Source: Bacteroidota bacterium
GTDB taxonomy: Bacteria > Bacteroidota > Bacteroidia > SXHM01
Assembly: GCA_947478465.1 (NCBI GenBank)
Contig: CANJWH010000012.1
Location: 1-61,980 of the forward strand
Reading direction: 5' to 3'
DNA length: 61,980 nt
Part shown: positions 33,779 through 43,358 of the stretch, piece after piece
How the letters are laid out: every line of letters begins with the position of its first letter
Numbering within the stretch: position 1 is the stretch's first letter
The notes under the pieces: model-generated
What the model was told of the DNA's origin: nothing
Database searches by the model: none
The model's input: the letters and a program-made list of their open reading frames with translations, nothing else
Made by a program: the position numbers and the translations under genes

Positions 33779-35503
33779 TTACCACTCCCTTCCTGTCCAA
33801 TTCTTGTAATTCTCTTTTTGCTCAAGTGAAGCATCACGCTTTTTGGCCGGCCAATAGGTGCGATAATAACGCTCTGTTGTTGGGGTTAACACAACATCCT
33901 TAGTTTCCGAAGAACGCAAAACTGTAAGCGTTACTGTTTCTTCCTGAAAGTACTTTAACCATTCTTTCAGATTGTTCAGCAACTTTATACCGTTGATGGA
34001 AATAAGCTCGTCACCTTCTGAAAGACAAGCCCTGTCAGCAATAGAATTGGGAGCTACTTCTGTTATCTTCAGCGCACCACTTCGTTTTTGTTCTGCTTTA
34101 AACCCGAAACGATTTTCAAAATAAAACTTGGATCTGCTGTCTTTTATTTCCAGCCCTACATATGCTAATGTTTCACGTAGAAGTGCCTCATAGTTTTCGG
34201 TTCCGTTGTAATACTTTGCAAAAAAATCGGCAAATGATATTCCAGCAACAGATTCAAGTGCTTTGCGATAATCCGTTTCACTATATCCCGTTCCTTTTTT
34301 ACCAAAATCCTGATATAATTTTTTCATTACATCGTCCATTGAAAAATCATTGTTTGTTTGTCTACGTATCAGCAAATCCAACATAAGTGCACAAAGTGCA
34401 CCCTCATTATAAATAGAAACCTTGCGATGAGGAATTCCTTTTTCGTAACCATCCAACCAGGTATCAAAAGAAGATGCGCCAACAGAAAGATTAAATCTTC
34501 CGTAATTGTGAAAATACTTTTGGAATAATAAATGCAGGTTGCGATTAAACTCATATTCACTTACTGCCCCTGAACGAAACAACATCAAGTCTCCATAATA
34601 AGTAGTTACGCCTTCGGCCACATACCCCAGTTTGCTAAAGTTCTCTTTAGTATAATCATAGGGCTGCATTTCAGTTGGGCGGACAGCTTTCACATTCCAT
34701 GCATGAAAAAGCTCATGACTGCTGATACCCAGAAATTCTGCATACAACTGCTCTTTCATTAAATCATAAGAAGGCCCGAGTGCAATCACAGTGCTGTTCT
34801 GATGCTCAACTCCATGATACAATGGAAAAGGTGCAATCTGAAAAAGGAAATGATATTCGCTGAAAGGAAACCCACCAAACACATTTAATTGTGTAGAAAT
34901 AAACTTGCGAAAATGGGTTTCAATTTTCTCAAACTCAGGCTTACTTTCTCCCTGAAACCATAGGTAAAAGTCTGTATTATCAGTTTTAAACTGATAATGC
35001 TTTAATGATGGACTTGCAATAAAAGGGCTATCAGCAAGGATATGGTAATTGTCAGCAACAATGACCTGTCCTTTTTTGGGAATAGAACATGCTATTTGAT
35101 AATTTTCAGGAACGCTGACTTCCACTTCACACTTCTCCCCTTCCCTGCCAGGAACAAATAGCAGGCAGTTAACAGGATTTACATATAATTGTTGCTCGTC
35201 TAGAAAAGTGGAACCGGCATCCAACACATTGGCATAATATTCATATTTAACATGAACTTGTTTTGCGGTTTCAGATTTTATCTGCCAGCTGTCTTTACTT
35301 ATTTTTTCAAACTGCAACTCATTTCCATTTTCATCATACACGGCAAATGCACGAACATTCTTTGCAAAATTCTGCAAAATATATCTTCCGGGACGCCAGG
35401 CTGGCAATTGAACTGTCAATATATTGTTTATCCCAGTAGAGACAATATATTCTATCTGTATAAAATGGCGGTGAGGGTTTTCGCAGGAAATAATATAACG
35501 CAT
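33779..35503 (-). CDS. M61 family metallopeptidase with PDZ domain
   Basis: A 574-residue peptidase. The N-terminal domain to about residue 170 is beta-rich with LPAWRPGRY. The zinc site is HELFHAW (about residue 265) with a downstream Glu in EGVTTYYGD. A PDZ domain lies at about 480-560 (SIADRACLSEGDELISINGIK). This is the glycyl aminopeptidase family with cytoplasmic placement likely since no signal peptide is visible. I chose ATG 35503 because homologues begin MxYxI; the extra 16 residues from 35551 have no clear role. It touches the ridA stop. Confidence 0.9.
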   Translation of the reverse strand: MRYIISCENPHRHFIQIEYIVSTGINNILTVQLPAWRPGRYILQNFAKNVRAFAVYDENGNELQFEKISKDSWQIKSETAKQVHVKYEYYANVLDAGSTFLDEQQLYVNPVNCLLFVPGREGEKCEVEVSVPENYQIACSIPKKGQVIVADNYHILADSPFIASPSLKHYQFKTDNTDFYLWFQGESKPEFEKIETHFRKFISTQLNVFGGFPFSEYHFLFQIAPFPLYHGVEHQNSTVIALGPSYDLMKEQLYAEFLGISSHELFHAWNVKAVRPTEMQPYDYTKENFSKLGYVAEGVTTYYGDLMLFRSGAVSEYEFNRNLHLLFQKYFHNYGRFNLSVGASSFDTWLDGYEKGIPHRKVSIYNEGALCALMLDLLIRRQTNNDFSMDDVMKKLYQDFGKKGTGYSETDYRKALESVAGISFADFFAKYYNGTENYEALLRETLAYVGLEIKDSRSKFYFENRFGFKAEQKRSGALKITEVAPNSIADRACLSEGDELISINGIKLLNNLKEWLKYFQEETVTLTVLRSSETKDVVLTPTTERYYRTYWPAKKRDASLEQKENYKNWTGREW

Positions 35504-35640
35504 ATGACGCGAAGATAGATAAGAACTTAAAAGAGTAAAATAGTTATTCAATTTAAAATTACATTAAGAACTGATACAAATCATTCAACATTTCAATTCA
35601 TATTATACATTTGCTCCCTCATTCAAAAAAAACAAACAAC

Positions 35641-36921
35641 ATGTCAGGAAGTAAAATCACAGTAAAAAATGGAGTTCTAAACGTTCCAAATAACCCTATT
35701 ATCCCTTTTATAGAAGGCGATGGAATTGGTGCAGATATTTGGGCAGCATCGGTGCGCGTATTTGATGCAGCCGTTGAAAAAGCATACGGAGGAACAAAAA
35801 AAGTAGAATGGAAAGAAATTCTTGCAGGCGAAAAAGCCTTCAACCAAACCGGTGAATGGTTACCGAAAGAAACTATACAAGCGGTTAAAGATTATATTAT
35901 TGCTATTAAAGGGCCATTGACTACACCTGTTGGTGGTGGTATCCGCTCACTGAATGTGGCAATCCGTCAGGAGCTGGATTTATACACTTGCCTGCGCCCT
36001 GTGCGTTATTTCAGCGGAGTTCCTTCACCTATGAAACATCCTGAATACGTAGACATGGTTATCTTCCGTGAGAATACCGAAGATATTTATGCAGGCATCG
36101 AGTGGATGGCAGGCACGGATGATGCTAAAAAAGTAATTGCGTTTTTAACAGGAGAAATGGGAGTTAAGAAAATCCGTTTCCCCGAGACATCTTCAATTGG
36201 CATTAAGCCTGTCTCGGTTGAAGGTTCAGAGCGTTTAATTCGTGCAGCTATTAAATATGCAGTAAAACATAAAAAACCTTCTGTAACTATTGTTCACAAA
36301 GGAAACATTATGAAATTCACTGAAGGTGGATTTAAACAATGGGGTTATGCTTTGGCTGAACGTGAGTTTGCGAACGAAACATTTACATGGACTGAATACG
36401 ACAGAATAGCTGCCGATAAGGGCGTAGATGCAGCAAACGCAGCTCAAAAAACAGCACTTGCTTCAGGGAAAGTATTGGTAAAAGATTCTATTGCTGATGC
36501 ATTTTTACAACAAATTCAACTGCGTCCACAGGAGTATTCAGTAATTGCAACGCTTAACCTTAACGGAGATTATGTTTCTGATGCACTTGCTGCTTCTGTT
36601 GGCGGCATTGGTATTGCTCCCGGAGCAAACATTAACTACATAACGCACCATGCAGTTTTTGAAGCTACGCACGGAACAGCACCTAAATATGCAGGGCTTG
36701 ATAAAGTAAACCCTTCATCGGTTATACTTTCAGGAGCTATGATGTTTGAACACTTAGGTTGGGTTGAAGTTACCAATCTGATTTACGCAGGTATTGAAAA
36801 TAGCATCAATAAAAAAATTGTTACTTATGATTTCGCGCGCTTGATGGAAGGAGCAACGGAAGTTAAATGCTCTGAGTTTGGTGATGCGATTATTGAGAAT
36901 ATGGAGCTGGTAAAAGCTTAA
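35641..36921 (+). CDS. icd: NADP-dependent isocitrate dehydrogenase
   Basis: A 426-residue TCA-cycle enzyme of the dimeric E. coli type. The substrate Ser lies in [15 protein letters not shown] (about residue 100-110), with Arg-rich RPVRYFSG; the Tyr/Lys region [15 protein letters not shown] follows, and the metal Asp residues are in the late part. The ATG at 35641 is favoured over 35611; a -7 TACATTTG is at 35606-35613. The gene is followed by a repeat element and a strong terminator. Confidence 0.95.
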   Translation: MSGSKITVKNGVLNVPNNPIIPFIEGDGIGADIWAASVRVFDAAVEKAYGGTKKVEWKEILAGEKAFNQTGEWLPKETIQAVKDYIIAIKGPLTTPVGGGIRSLNVAIRQELDLYTCLRPVRYFSGVPSPMKHPEYVDMVIFRENTEDIYAGIEWMAGTDDAKKVIAFLTGEMGVKKIRFPETSSIGIKPVSVEGSERLIRAAIKYAVKHKKPSVTIVHKGNIMKFTEGGFKQWGYALAEREFANETFTWTEYDRIAADKGVDAANAAQKTALASGKVLVKDSIADAFLQQIQLRPQEYSVIATLNLNGDYVSDALAASVGGIGIAPGANINYITHHAVFEATHGTAPKYAGLDKVNPSSVILSGAMMFEHLGWVEVTNLIYAGIENSINKKIVTYDFARLMEGATEVKCSEFGDAIIENMELVKA

Positions 36922-36930
36922 TACTTCAAG

Positions 36931-36978
36931 CTGAACTTGTTTCAGCATCCCTCGTTCGTCACCCTGAAACAAGTTCAG
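36931..36978. repeat. Dispersed palindromic repeat, copy 1
   Basis: CTGAACTTGTTTCAG (36931-36945) is repeated in inverted form as CTGAAACAAGTTCAG (36964-36978) across an 18-base centre. A second, decayed copy is at 43261. It lies in the 3' region of icd and not in a gene. The type is a REP-like intergenic palindrome. Confidence 0.8.
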
Positions 36979-36990
36979 GGTGATGAACAG

Positions 36991-37018
36991 AAAAGGCAGA
37001 ACTTTCGTTCTGCCTTTT
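36991..37018. terminator. Strong hairpin terminator behind icd
   Basis: AAAAGGCAGAAC and GTTCTGCCTTTT form a twelve-base stem around a four-base loop, with A and T runs on the flanks, so it could work in both directions. On the plus strand it ends icd transcription. Confidence 0.8.
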
Positions 37019-37038
37019 TATTTGCGACCTTTGTTGCT

Positions 37039-37923
37039 ATGCAACTCAAACTACTCAACAGAAAAATTCTACCTAATATTCCTTCCGCATCAGGAATTGA
37101 GTTGTATAACAACAAACTTTATATTATCGGAGATGATTCATCGTGGCTATATATTCTTGACAAAAATTTAAACCAGATTGAGCGCATTGCTTTACTTAAA
37201 AAAGAAAAACTGAGTGACCAACCAATAGAGAAAAATAAAAAGCCAGACTTTGAAGCAATGACTTTTGCAAAAGTTAAAGGTGAAGATATCCTATTCGTTT
37301 TCGGATCGGGGTCTAAACCAAAGAAGCGCGATAAATTAATTATTGTTTTTCCTGAAAAGCAACACGCTGTTATACGTTTCAGTCTTGAGAATTTATACAA
37401 TACTCTGCGCAAAAAAGAAATTGAAGAAGAATACAAATTAAATATTGAAGCTGCGGCAGCAAACAGTAACAATCTTTATCTCTTCCAACGTGGAAATGTT
37501 TCAGGCAGAAATCTTCTATTTAGTTTTCCTTTGAGTGATTTTGCCGACTATGTTTTGAATGATGAAGCTAAAATTCCAAACTATACAGTATCTTCCTTTA
37601 TCCTTCCAGAAATCAATAGTATTCGCTCAGGCTTCTCTGGCGCATCAATGCTTGATGATAAAAAAATCCTGTTTTCCACTTCCGTTGAAGACACCAAAAA
37701 CGAAATTGATGATGGCGCTGTGTTAGGAAGTTTTATTGGCATCCTGAACCCACAAACAAAAGAAATGGACAGCAAACCAATTCAAGAAGGAACAGATCCA
37801 CTTCCATTAAAAATCGAATCGGTTTGTGTTATACAAACGCAAGAAAAAATTCACACACTATATGCGGTTACCGATAGTGATGGTGGCGATTCTGAATTAT
37901 TAGAAATAGAATTAACAGAATAA
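37039..37923 (+). CDS. Conserved hypothetical protein of unknown function
   Basis: I do not recognise a defined family with certainty; it resembles DUF6929-type proteins of Bacteroidota. The 294-residue product has no signal peptide and looks like a beta-propeller, with repeated strand-turn patterns (GIELYNNKLYIIGDDSSWLYIL; GNLYLFQRGN; EKIHTLYAVTDSDGG). It starts at ATG 37039; the frame to its left crosses the repeat and the terminator. It ends convergently five bases from argS. Confidence 0.8.
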   Translation: MQLKLLNRKILPNIPSASGIELYNNKLYIIGDDSSWLYILDKNLNQIERIALLKKEKLSDQPIEKNKKPDFEAMTFAKVKGEDILFVFGSGSKPKKRDKLIIVFPEKQHAVIRFSLENLYNTLRKKEIEEEYKLNIEAAAANSNNLYLFQRGNVSGRNLLFSFPLSDFADYVLNDEAKIPNYTVSSFILPEINSIRSGFSGASMLDDKKILFSTSVEDTKNEIDDGAVLGSFIGILNPQTKEMDSKPIQEGTDPLPLKIESVCVIQTQEKIHTLYAVTDSDGGDSELLEIELTE

Positions 37924-37927
37924 TATT

Positions 37928-39706
37928 CTACATCTTCTCCGGAGCCTGAATTCCCAGTAGTCTCAAACTATCTTTAATTATTTTACCGGTTAAAGCGGTA
38001 AGTTGAAGGCGAAAGTTTTTTTTGTCTTTATCTTCTTCTTTCAACACAGGAAAATCGTGATAAAACTGGTTGTATTCCTTTGCCAATTCATAAATGTAAT
38101 TGGCTAAAAGTGCAGGACTGTAGCCATCACCTGCTTCTTTCAAAGTAGCTGGAAATTGATAGATAAGTTTTATTAATTCTTTTTCTTTAGGTAACATAGA
38201 CAGTGAAGTATTTACTTCAGATATTGAAACCGAATCTGCTCTGCGCAACAAGGATTTGATGCGGGCATGCGTGTATTGAATAAACGGTCCGGTGTGACCA
38301 TTAATATCAATACTTTCCTGAGGATTGAAGAGCATTTTCTTTTTCGGGTCAACTTTCAGAATGAAATATTTGAGAGCTGACATACCAATCATGCGATAGA
38401 GCTCTTCGGCTTCTGCACTATCCTCCCCTTTTCCTTTCTCTAATGAAATTTCCTTAGCTGTTGTAATCATTTCTTCCATCAAATCATCAGCATCTACAAC
38501 CGTTCCCTCACGCGATTTCATTTTACCTGAAGGCAAATCAACCATTCCGTAAGAAAGGTGGTAACAGTTTTTAGCCCACTCAAAACCTAACTTTTGCAGA
38601 ATAAGAAATAACACCTTAAAATGATAATCTTGCTCTGTGGCAACGGTATAAACAATGCCATTTAAATCCGGGAAATCGTGGTAACGCAGAATGGCGGTGC
38701 CTATGTCTTGTGTCATATACACGGCAGTTCCGTCTGAACGCAGCAATACTTTTTCGTCTAATCCTTCTTTAGTTAAATCCACCCAAACCGATTGCCCTTC
38801 TTTTCTATAAAAAATACCTTGTTCCAGACCTTTCAATACTTCATCTTTACCTCGCAACCAGGTTTGACTTTCATAATAGAGTTTATCAAAATCAACACCT
38901 AAACTGTTGTATGTAACATCAAAACCTGCGTATACCCAGCTATTCATCATTTCCCACAAAGCATATACATCAGTGTCTTTGGCTTCCCACTTCAGCAACA
39001 TATTTTGTGCTTCAACCATTGATGGTGCTTGTTTCTCGGCATCTTCTTTTGTTATTCCTTTGGCAACTAATTCAGCAATCTCGGATTTGTAATGTTTATC
39101 AAACTCTACATAATATTTTCCTACCAGTTTATCGCCTTTCAGTCCGGAAGTTTGAGGCGTTTCACCATTGCCCCATTTCTGCCATGCGAGCATGGATTTA
39201 CAAATATGAATACCACGGTCATTAATAACCTGCACCTTCAAAACCTTGTGACCGTTAGCTTTTAGAATTTCAGCAACAGAATAGCCAAGTAGAATATTAC
39301 GGATATGCCCGAGATGTAATGGCTTGTTGGTGTTAGGTGAAGCATATTCCACCATAATTGTTTTGCCTGAATTTGGTGTAGCAAAACCAAAATGTTCGGT
39401 TGCCGATGCGGTATTGAAAAAATCTATCCAGAACGATGAAGAGATAACCAGATTTAAAAAACCTTTTACCACATTGAACGATTCCACTTCAGCAAGATTT
39501 TCTTTCAGAAAATTACCAATATCGTTTGCAGTTTGCTCAGGTGTTTTTTTGCTGATGCCCGTGAACGGAAACACAACAATGGTAATATCACCTTCAAAGT
39601 CTTTACTGGTCTTTTGAAAGTTGATGCGCTTTTCGTCTGGTTTCTGGTTGTAGAGTTTTTCTATTCCTTCAACTACTGCTGATTTTAACTTCTCTTCTAA
39701 ATTCAT
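37928..39706 (-). CDS. argS: Arginyl-tRNA synthetase
   Basis: A 592-residue class I synthetase. The N-terminal additional domain (about 1-115) precedes the ATP site HLGHIRN in TNKPLHLGH (about residue 134) and the KMSKS-like KMKSREG (about residue 400). The anticodon-binding alpha-helical domain fills the last 130 residues. Typical size. It starts one base after the ureohydrolase stop, so the two probably share a transcript. Confidence 0.97.
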   Translation of the reverse strand: MNLEEKLKSAVVEGIEKLYNQKPDEKRINFQKTSKDFEGDITIVVFPFTGISKKTPEQTANDIGNFLKENLAEVESFNVVKGFLNLVISSSFWIDFFNTASATEHFGFATPNSGKTIMVEYASPNTNKPLHLGHIRNILLGYSVAEILKANGHKVLKVQVINDRGIHICKSMLAWQKWGNGETPQTSGLKGDKLVGKYYVEFDKHYKSEIAELVAKGITKEDAEKQAPSMVEAQNMLLKWEAKDTDVYALWEMMNSWVYAGFDVTYNSLGVDFDKLYYESQTWLRGKDEVLKGLEQGIFYRKEGQSVWVDLTKEGLDEKVLLRSDGTAVYMTQDIGTAILRYHDFPDLNGIVYTVATEQDYHFKVLFLILQKLGFEWAKNCYHLSYGMVDLPSGKMKSREGTVVDADDLMEEMITTAKEISLEKGKGEDSAEAEELYRMIGMSALKYFILKVDPKKKMLFNPQESIDINGHTGPFIQYTHARIKSLLRRADSVSISEVNTSLSMLPKEKELIKLIYQFPATLKEAGDGYSPALLANYIYELAKEYNQFYHDFPVLKEEDKDKKNFRLQLTALTGKIIKDSLRLLGIQAPEKM

Positions 39707-40657
39707 TTACTCTACACTCGTTAATTCGTTAGTTACTTTTCTTAAAATTTTAAAGGCGTTTTCGGCCATGGTATTTTCTTTATCCAGCGTTGGATTCACT
39801 TCTACCATTTCAAAGCAGCACACCTTTGGGCTGCGTACCAAACGTGAAGTGAAGTTTTCTGCTTCACGTTCTGTTAATCCTCTGGCAACTGGCGTTCCCG
39901 TTCCTTTTGAAACTTTAGGGTCCATGCTGTCAACATCAAATGAAATATAAATCAGGTCGCAATGGTCTAACTTTTTAAGTATATAATCAGCTGACCGACT
40001 AACACCTTTTTTTCTTAGTTCATTTACTGAAAGACATTTAATATTATGTTTTTTTATCAGATAATCTTCTTCATCTTCAGTATCACGCAGGCCAACATAG
40101 AAAATATCATTATAATATATTTTGGGGCAAATACCGCCTTTGTTTTTAAGTTTATTCCAAAACATAATTGTTTCCTCAATAGGATCGTTCACACGACATT
40201 CCATATTGTCTTCGCCTAACGAAAGGGCAATTGGCATACCGTGCATATTACCTGAAGGAGTTGTGTATGGAGAGTGAATATCTGCATGTGCATCAATCCA
40301 GATTACGCCTAATCGTTTTTTAGGATAAGCAATTTTTATACCCGCAATTGTTCCTCCTGCAGTACTGTGATCGCCCGCAAGAATTAAGGGAAAATGTTTA
40401 CGCTTTAATACTTTTCCTACCTCTTTAGTTATTCGCTGATAGAGTTTGTAAATAGCATTAATATGTTTCGCGTAATGATTGATGATGGGTTCAAACAACT
40501 CTTCATTCTCAGTTAATATCTGAACCGATTTTAACTTTTTAAAATACAAGCTTCCAAAATCCATTGCAGCAATTTTAATAGCATCAATACCAAGGCTTGC
40601 CCCCCGGGTTCCTGCACCAATTTCGGATTTAACTTCAATGAGTTTAACTATTCGCAT
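39707..40657 (-). CDS. Ureohydrolase (arginase/agmatinase/formimidoylglutamase family)
   Basis: A 316-residue manganese enzyme. The metal-binding motifs are present: AGDHSTAGG, DAHADIHSP and SFDVDSMDP, and a late Glu. Its substrate is most likely arginine or a guanidino compound, but the family cannot be split by eye; next to argS it suggests arginine use. ATG 40657 is preferred over 40687 because the -7 TAACTTTG at 40664-40671 predicts a transcription start at or right before 40657, which would make a leaderless mRNA. Confidence 0.88.
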   Translation of the reverse strand: MRIVKLIEVKSEIGAGTRGASLGIDAIKIAAMDFGSLYFKKLKSVQILTENEELFEPIINHYAKHINAIYKLYQRITKEVGKVLKRKHFPLILAGDHSTAGGTIAGIKIAYPKKRLGVIWIDAHADIHSPYTTPSGNMHGMPIALSLGEDNMECRVNDPIEETIMFWNKLKNKGGICPKIYYNDIFYVGLRDTEDEEDYLIKKHNIKCLSVNELRKKGVSRSADYILKKLDHCDLIYISFDVDSMDPKVSKGTGTPVARGLTEREAENFTSRLVRSPKVCCFEMVEVNPTLDKENTMAENAFKILRKVTNELTSVE

Positions 40658-40683
40658 TAGGGGCAAAGTTATATCAAATGGCC

Positions 40684-40721
40684 ACAAAAAAAAAGGCTCT
40701 GAAAACCAGAGCCTTTTTTTA
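40684..40721 (-). terminator. Bidirectional terminator between ureohydrolase and T9SS gene
   Basis: GGCTCTG (loop AAAAC) CAGAGCC lies between a run of A and a run of T. On the minus strand it stops transcription of the T9SS protein gene just before the promoter of the ureohydrolase gene. Confidence 0.8.
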
Positions 40722-40739
40722 GATTTAATAAAACTGAAA

Positions 40740-42377
40740 TTATTTAGCTACTGTAAATTTAGCTGTAACCTGTGTATTATTAATAAAAACAACCGCAGTA
40801 TACATTCCGTTTGCCAGATTACTAATGTCAGCTGAGAAAACTGAAGTTACATTATTCAAAGTTGTTTCATAAACTTTTGCTCCAAGTGCATTATAAATAA
40901 TCAAACCTTTTGCATCAGCAGCATTTACTCCAAAGTTAAAGTTTAATGTTTCACCTGCAGGATTAGGATAAACCGATAATGCTGAGCTGCTGATCTCCTG
41001 AACTCCAACTGTAGAGCAAAGGATGTTGGCTGTTGGGACGTTTTCATTAAATGCAAAAGCAGAAGTATTGCGAAGAGTAAGCGGAGCATCTGTAGATACA
41101 ATGTCAGCTAGTGACGCATTCGAAAAATCAGCATATGCAATAGTATTAGAGATTGTAGCTTCTACAAAAGCTGCTGTGCTGTTATTGCAAAGGCTGTTTC
41201 CTGAAGCATCCATTCTTACCAGCCATACATTATTTGAAGTTCCTCCAAAAGAATTAGAATACCCAGCACCATAAAAACCGCCAGAACCATCAAGTGCCGC
41301 ATCAATAAAAGCATCACTTGCTGATCCACCATAGGTTTTTGCCCATTGGATTACTCCATTGTTATCTACGCTAACTGCAAATGCCTCACCTCCGTTACCA
41401 AAGCTTGATGTAGTTCCAACCATAACTACACCTCCGTTTGCTGGGTTATAAATTGCATGTTGAAGTGATTCGTCACCAGTTGAACCATAAGTTTTATACC
41501 AATCCAAAACTACAGTTGGAAAGCCAGTAACATCCAATCTTGCCAAGAAAGCTTCTCCACCACCCTGACCAATGTTTCTGCTATTACCTGCTACAAATAC
41601 TTTCCCTGAACCATTATCAAGAACTGAACGTGCGTCATCATCACCCGGACCTCCAAAAACAAAAACAGAGTTCTTAGTTCCATCTTCGTTTAATAAGAAA
41701 AACATATTATCATTTAATCCGATAACGTTTACTCCCGAATATCCTATCGCAGCATACCCAACTCCGTTAATAGGCAGGAAATCATAAATAGCTTCGTTTG
41801 AAAACTGAAAACCAATACTCTTTGACCAAATAACTGCTCCTGTAGATGCATTTAATTTCACAACTAGTCCATCTGATTTTGTAGAACCAATTGATCTTCC
41901 TGTTTGTCCTGCAAGTATAATTGAACCGTCATTTCCTTGTTTTACAGCAAAACTACGATCAACACTGTCTGTTCCTAAAACAGAATAGAAAGCAGGGGAA
42001 CCAGTAGGGCTTAGTTTAAGTACCATCAAATCATCCAGGCCTAAGAATGGAGCCAATGTATTAGAAGCTCCGGCTAATACTGAAGATCCATCATTAAAGG
42101 CTGCTGCTGCTCTGCATGTTTCCAAACCAGTGCCCCCTACTTGACCTCCACCTCCATATACACCATTAGAATTTAATCCTACAATATTAAAATCATAAGA
42201 ACCCGAGCCAGTTGCAGATGTAGCTCCGGCTATTGTTACATTCGGACCTGATACCAATATTTTATTTCCATAATCATCTCCGCCTAAGTCATGGCTAACC
42301 TAATATTGTTGAGCAATTGCAGGAAATGTTCCTGCCAACAATAATCCAGCAATTACTTTTGTAAAATTTTTAATCAT
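40740..42377 (-). CDS. T9SS-sorted repeat protein interrupted by an in-frame amber codon
   Basis: The 505-residue open part (42257 downward) contains repeated 60-residue blades such as GVVMVGTTSSFGNGGEAF, then a T9SS type A sorting domain (about 430-505, VYPNPAGETLNF to the final FTVAK). Upstream in the same frame lies a signal peptide (MIKNFTKVIAGLLLAGTFPAIAQQY, ATG at 42377), but codon 26 is TAG at 42300-42302, followed by 14 open codons before the TTG at 42257. A single G-to-A change from TGG would explain it. Unless TAG is read through, the exported protein is not made. Confidence 0.8.
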
Positions 42378-42557
42378 AATTTTTGATTTTGTGGGTTAGT
42401 TATTTTTTTATTTATGGCTTCAATATTACGATTTCTTTTTAAGATTAAGAAAGAAAAATTAGACTACAGCGCTAAGTAACACTTATGAATAGGAGTACAA
42501 ATAAAATCTAAGATATAAATTAGATTATTTTTGTCCTCAAGATAAAATTGAATTAAA

Positions 42558-43247
42558 ATGCCACAAAAAATCCTTTTAGTTGAAGACGAAGAAAGTTTGC
42601 TTGACGTGATCAAGTTAAATCTTGAACTGGAGGGTTACGATGTTACATCTGTGAGCAATGGAAAAGTAGCTCTGCACGAAATCCAGAACAACAGATTTGA
42701 TTTAGTAATACTGGATGTTATGCTGCCCGAAATGGATGGTTTTAGTATTTGTCAGGCTGTAAGATTAGATAATAATCAGGTTCCAATCCTTTTTCTTACA
42801 GCAAAAAGTTCAAGCGAAGACCGTGTATTTGGGTTAAAAATTGGTGGTGATGATTACCTTTCCAAACCATTTAATCTGGAAGAACTCTTATTGCGTGTTC
42901 AGTTGCTTTTGAAAAGAAATTCAGGTTCAACAGGCAAACAAGATGATGTTTTGAAATTTGGCAACTGCGAAGTGAATTTTATCAGTTACGAAGTTAAAGG
43001 ATATGATGGCAAAAGGCATCAGATTACCAAACGCGAAATTTTGCTTTTGAGATTATTGTCTGAAAGGAAGAATGAGGTGGTTTCGCGAGAAGAAATTTTA
43101 GAAAAAATATGGGGTGAAGATGTTTCTACCACTTCACGCACTATTGATAATTACATTGTTGCTTTCCGCAAATATTTTGAAGAAAATGCAAAGGAACCAA
43201 AGTACTTTCATTCAATCAGAGGCGTTGGATATCGATTTACCCCCTAG
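42558..43247 (+). CDS. OmpR/PhoB-family response regulator
   Basis: A 229-residue two-component regulator. The receiver (about 1-120) has the acidic pair in VEDEESL, phospho-Asp54 in VILDVMLPEMDG and the Lys near 105 in SKPF. The winged helix (about 135-229) carries KREILLLRLLSERKNEVVSREEIL. No histidine kinase lies next to it, so it is an orphan by location. A -7 TATTTTTG at 42526-42533 precedes it. Confidence 0.93.
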   Translation: MPQKILLVEDEESLLDVIKLNLELEGYDVTSVSNGKVALHEIQNNRFDLVILDVMLPEMDGFSICQAVRLDNNQVPILFLTAKSSSEDRVFGLKIGGDDYLSKPFNLEELLLRVQLLLKRNSGSTGKQDDVLKFGNCEVNFISYEVKGYDGKRHQITKREILLLRLLSERKNEVVSREEILEKIWGEDVSTTSRTIDNYIVAFRKYFEENAKEPKYFHSIRGVGYRFTP

Positions 43248-43257
43248 TGAATTCATC

Positions 43258-43309
43258 ATTCTGAACTTGTTTAAGCATCCGAGAGACCTGAGACAAACCC
43301 GGGGTGACG
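43258..43309. repeat. Dispersed palindromic repeat, copy 2 (decayed)
   Basis: CTGAACTTGTTTAAGCATCC (43261-43280) matches the left arm of the element at 36931 at all but one position. The right part, from CCTGAGACAAACCCGGGGTG, is a degenerate match to the inverted arm and its GGTGATG tail. It lies between the response regulator and the carboxylase. Confidence 0.6.
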
Positions 43310-43358
43310 CAAACACATTCTTCAATTATTATCTTTGCCCGCCAATCAATAAAAATCA

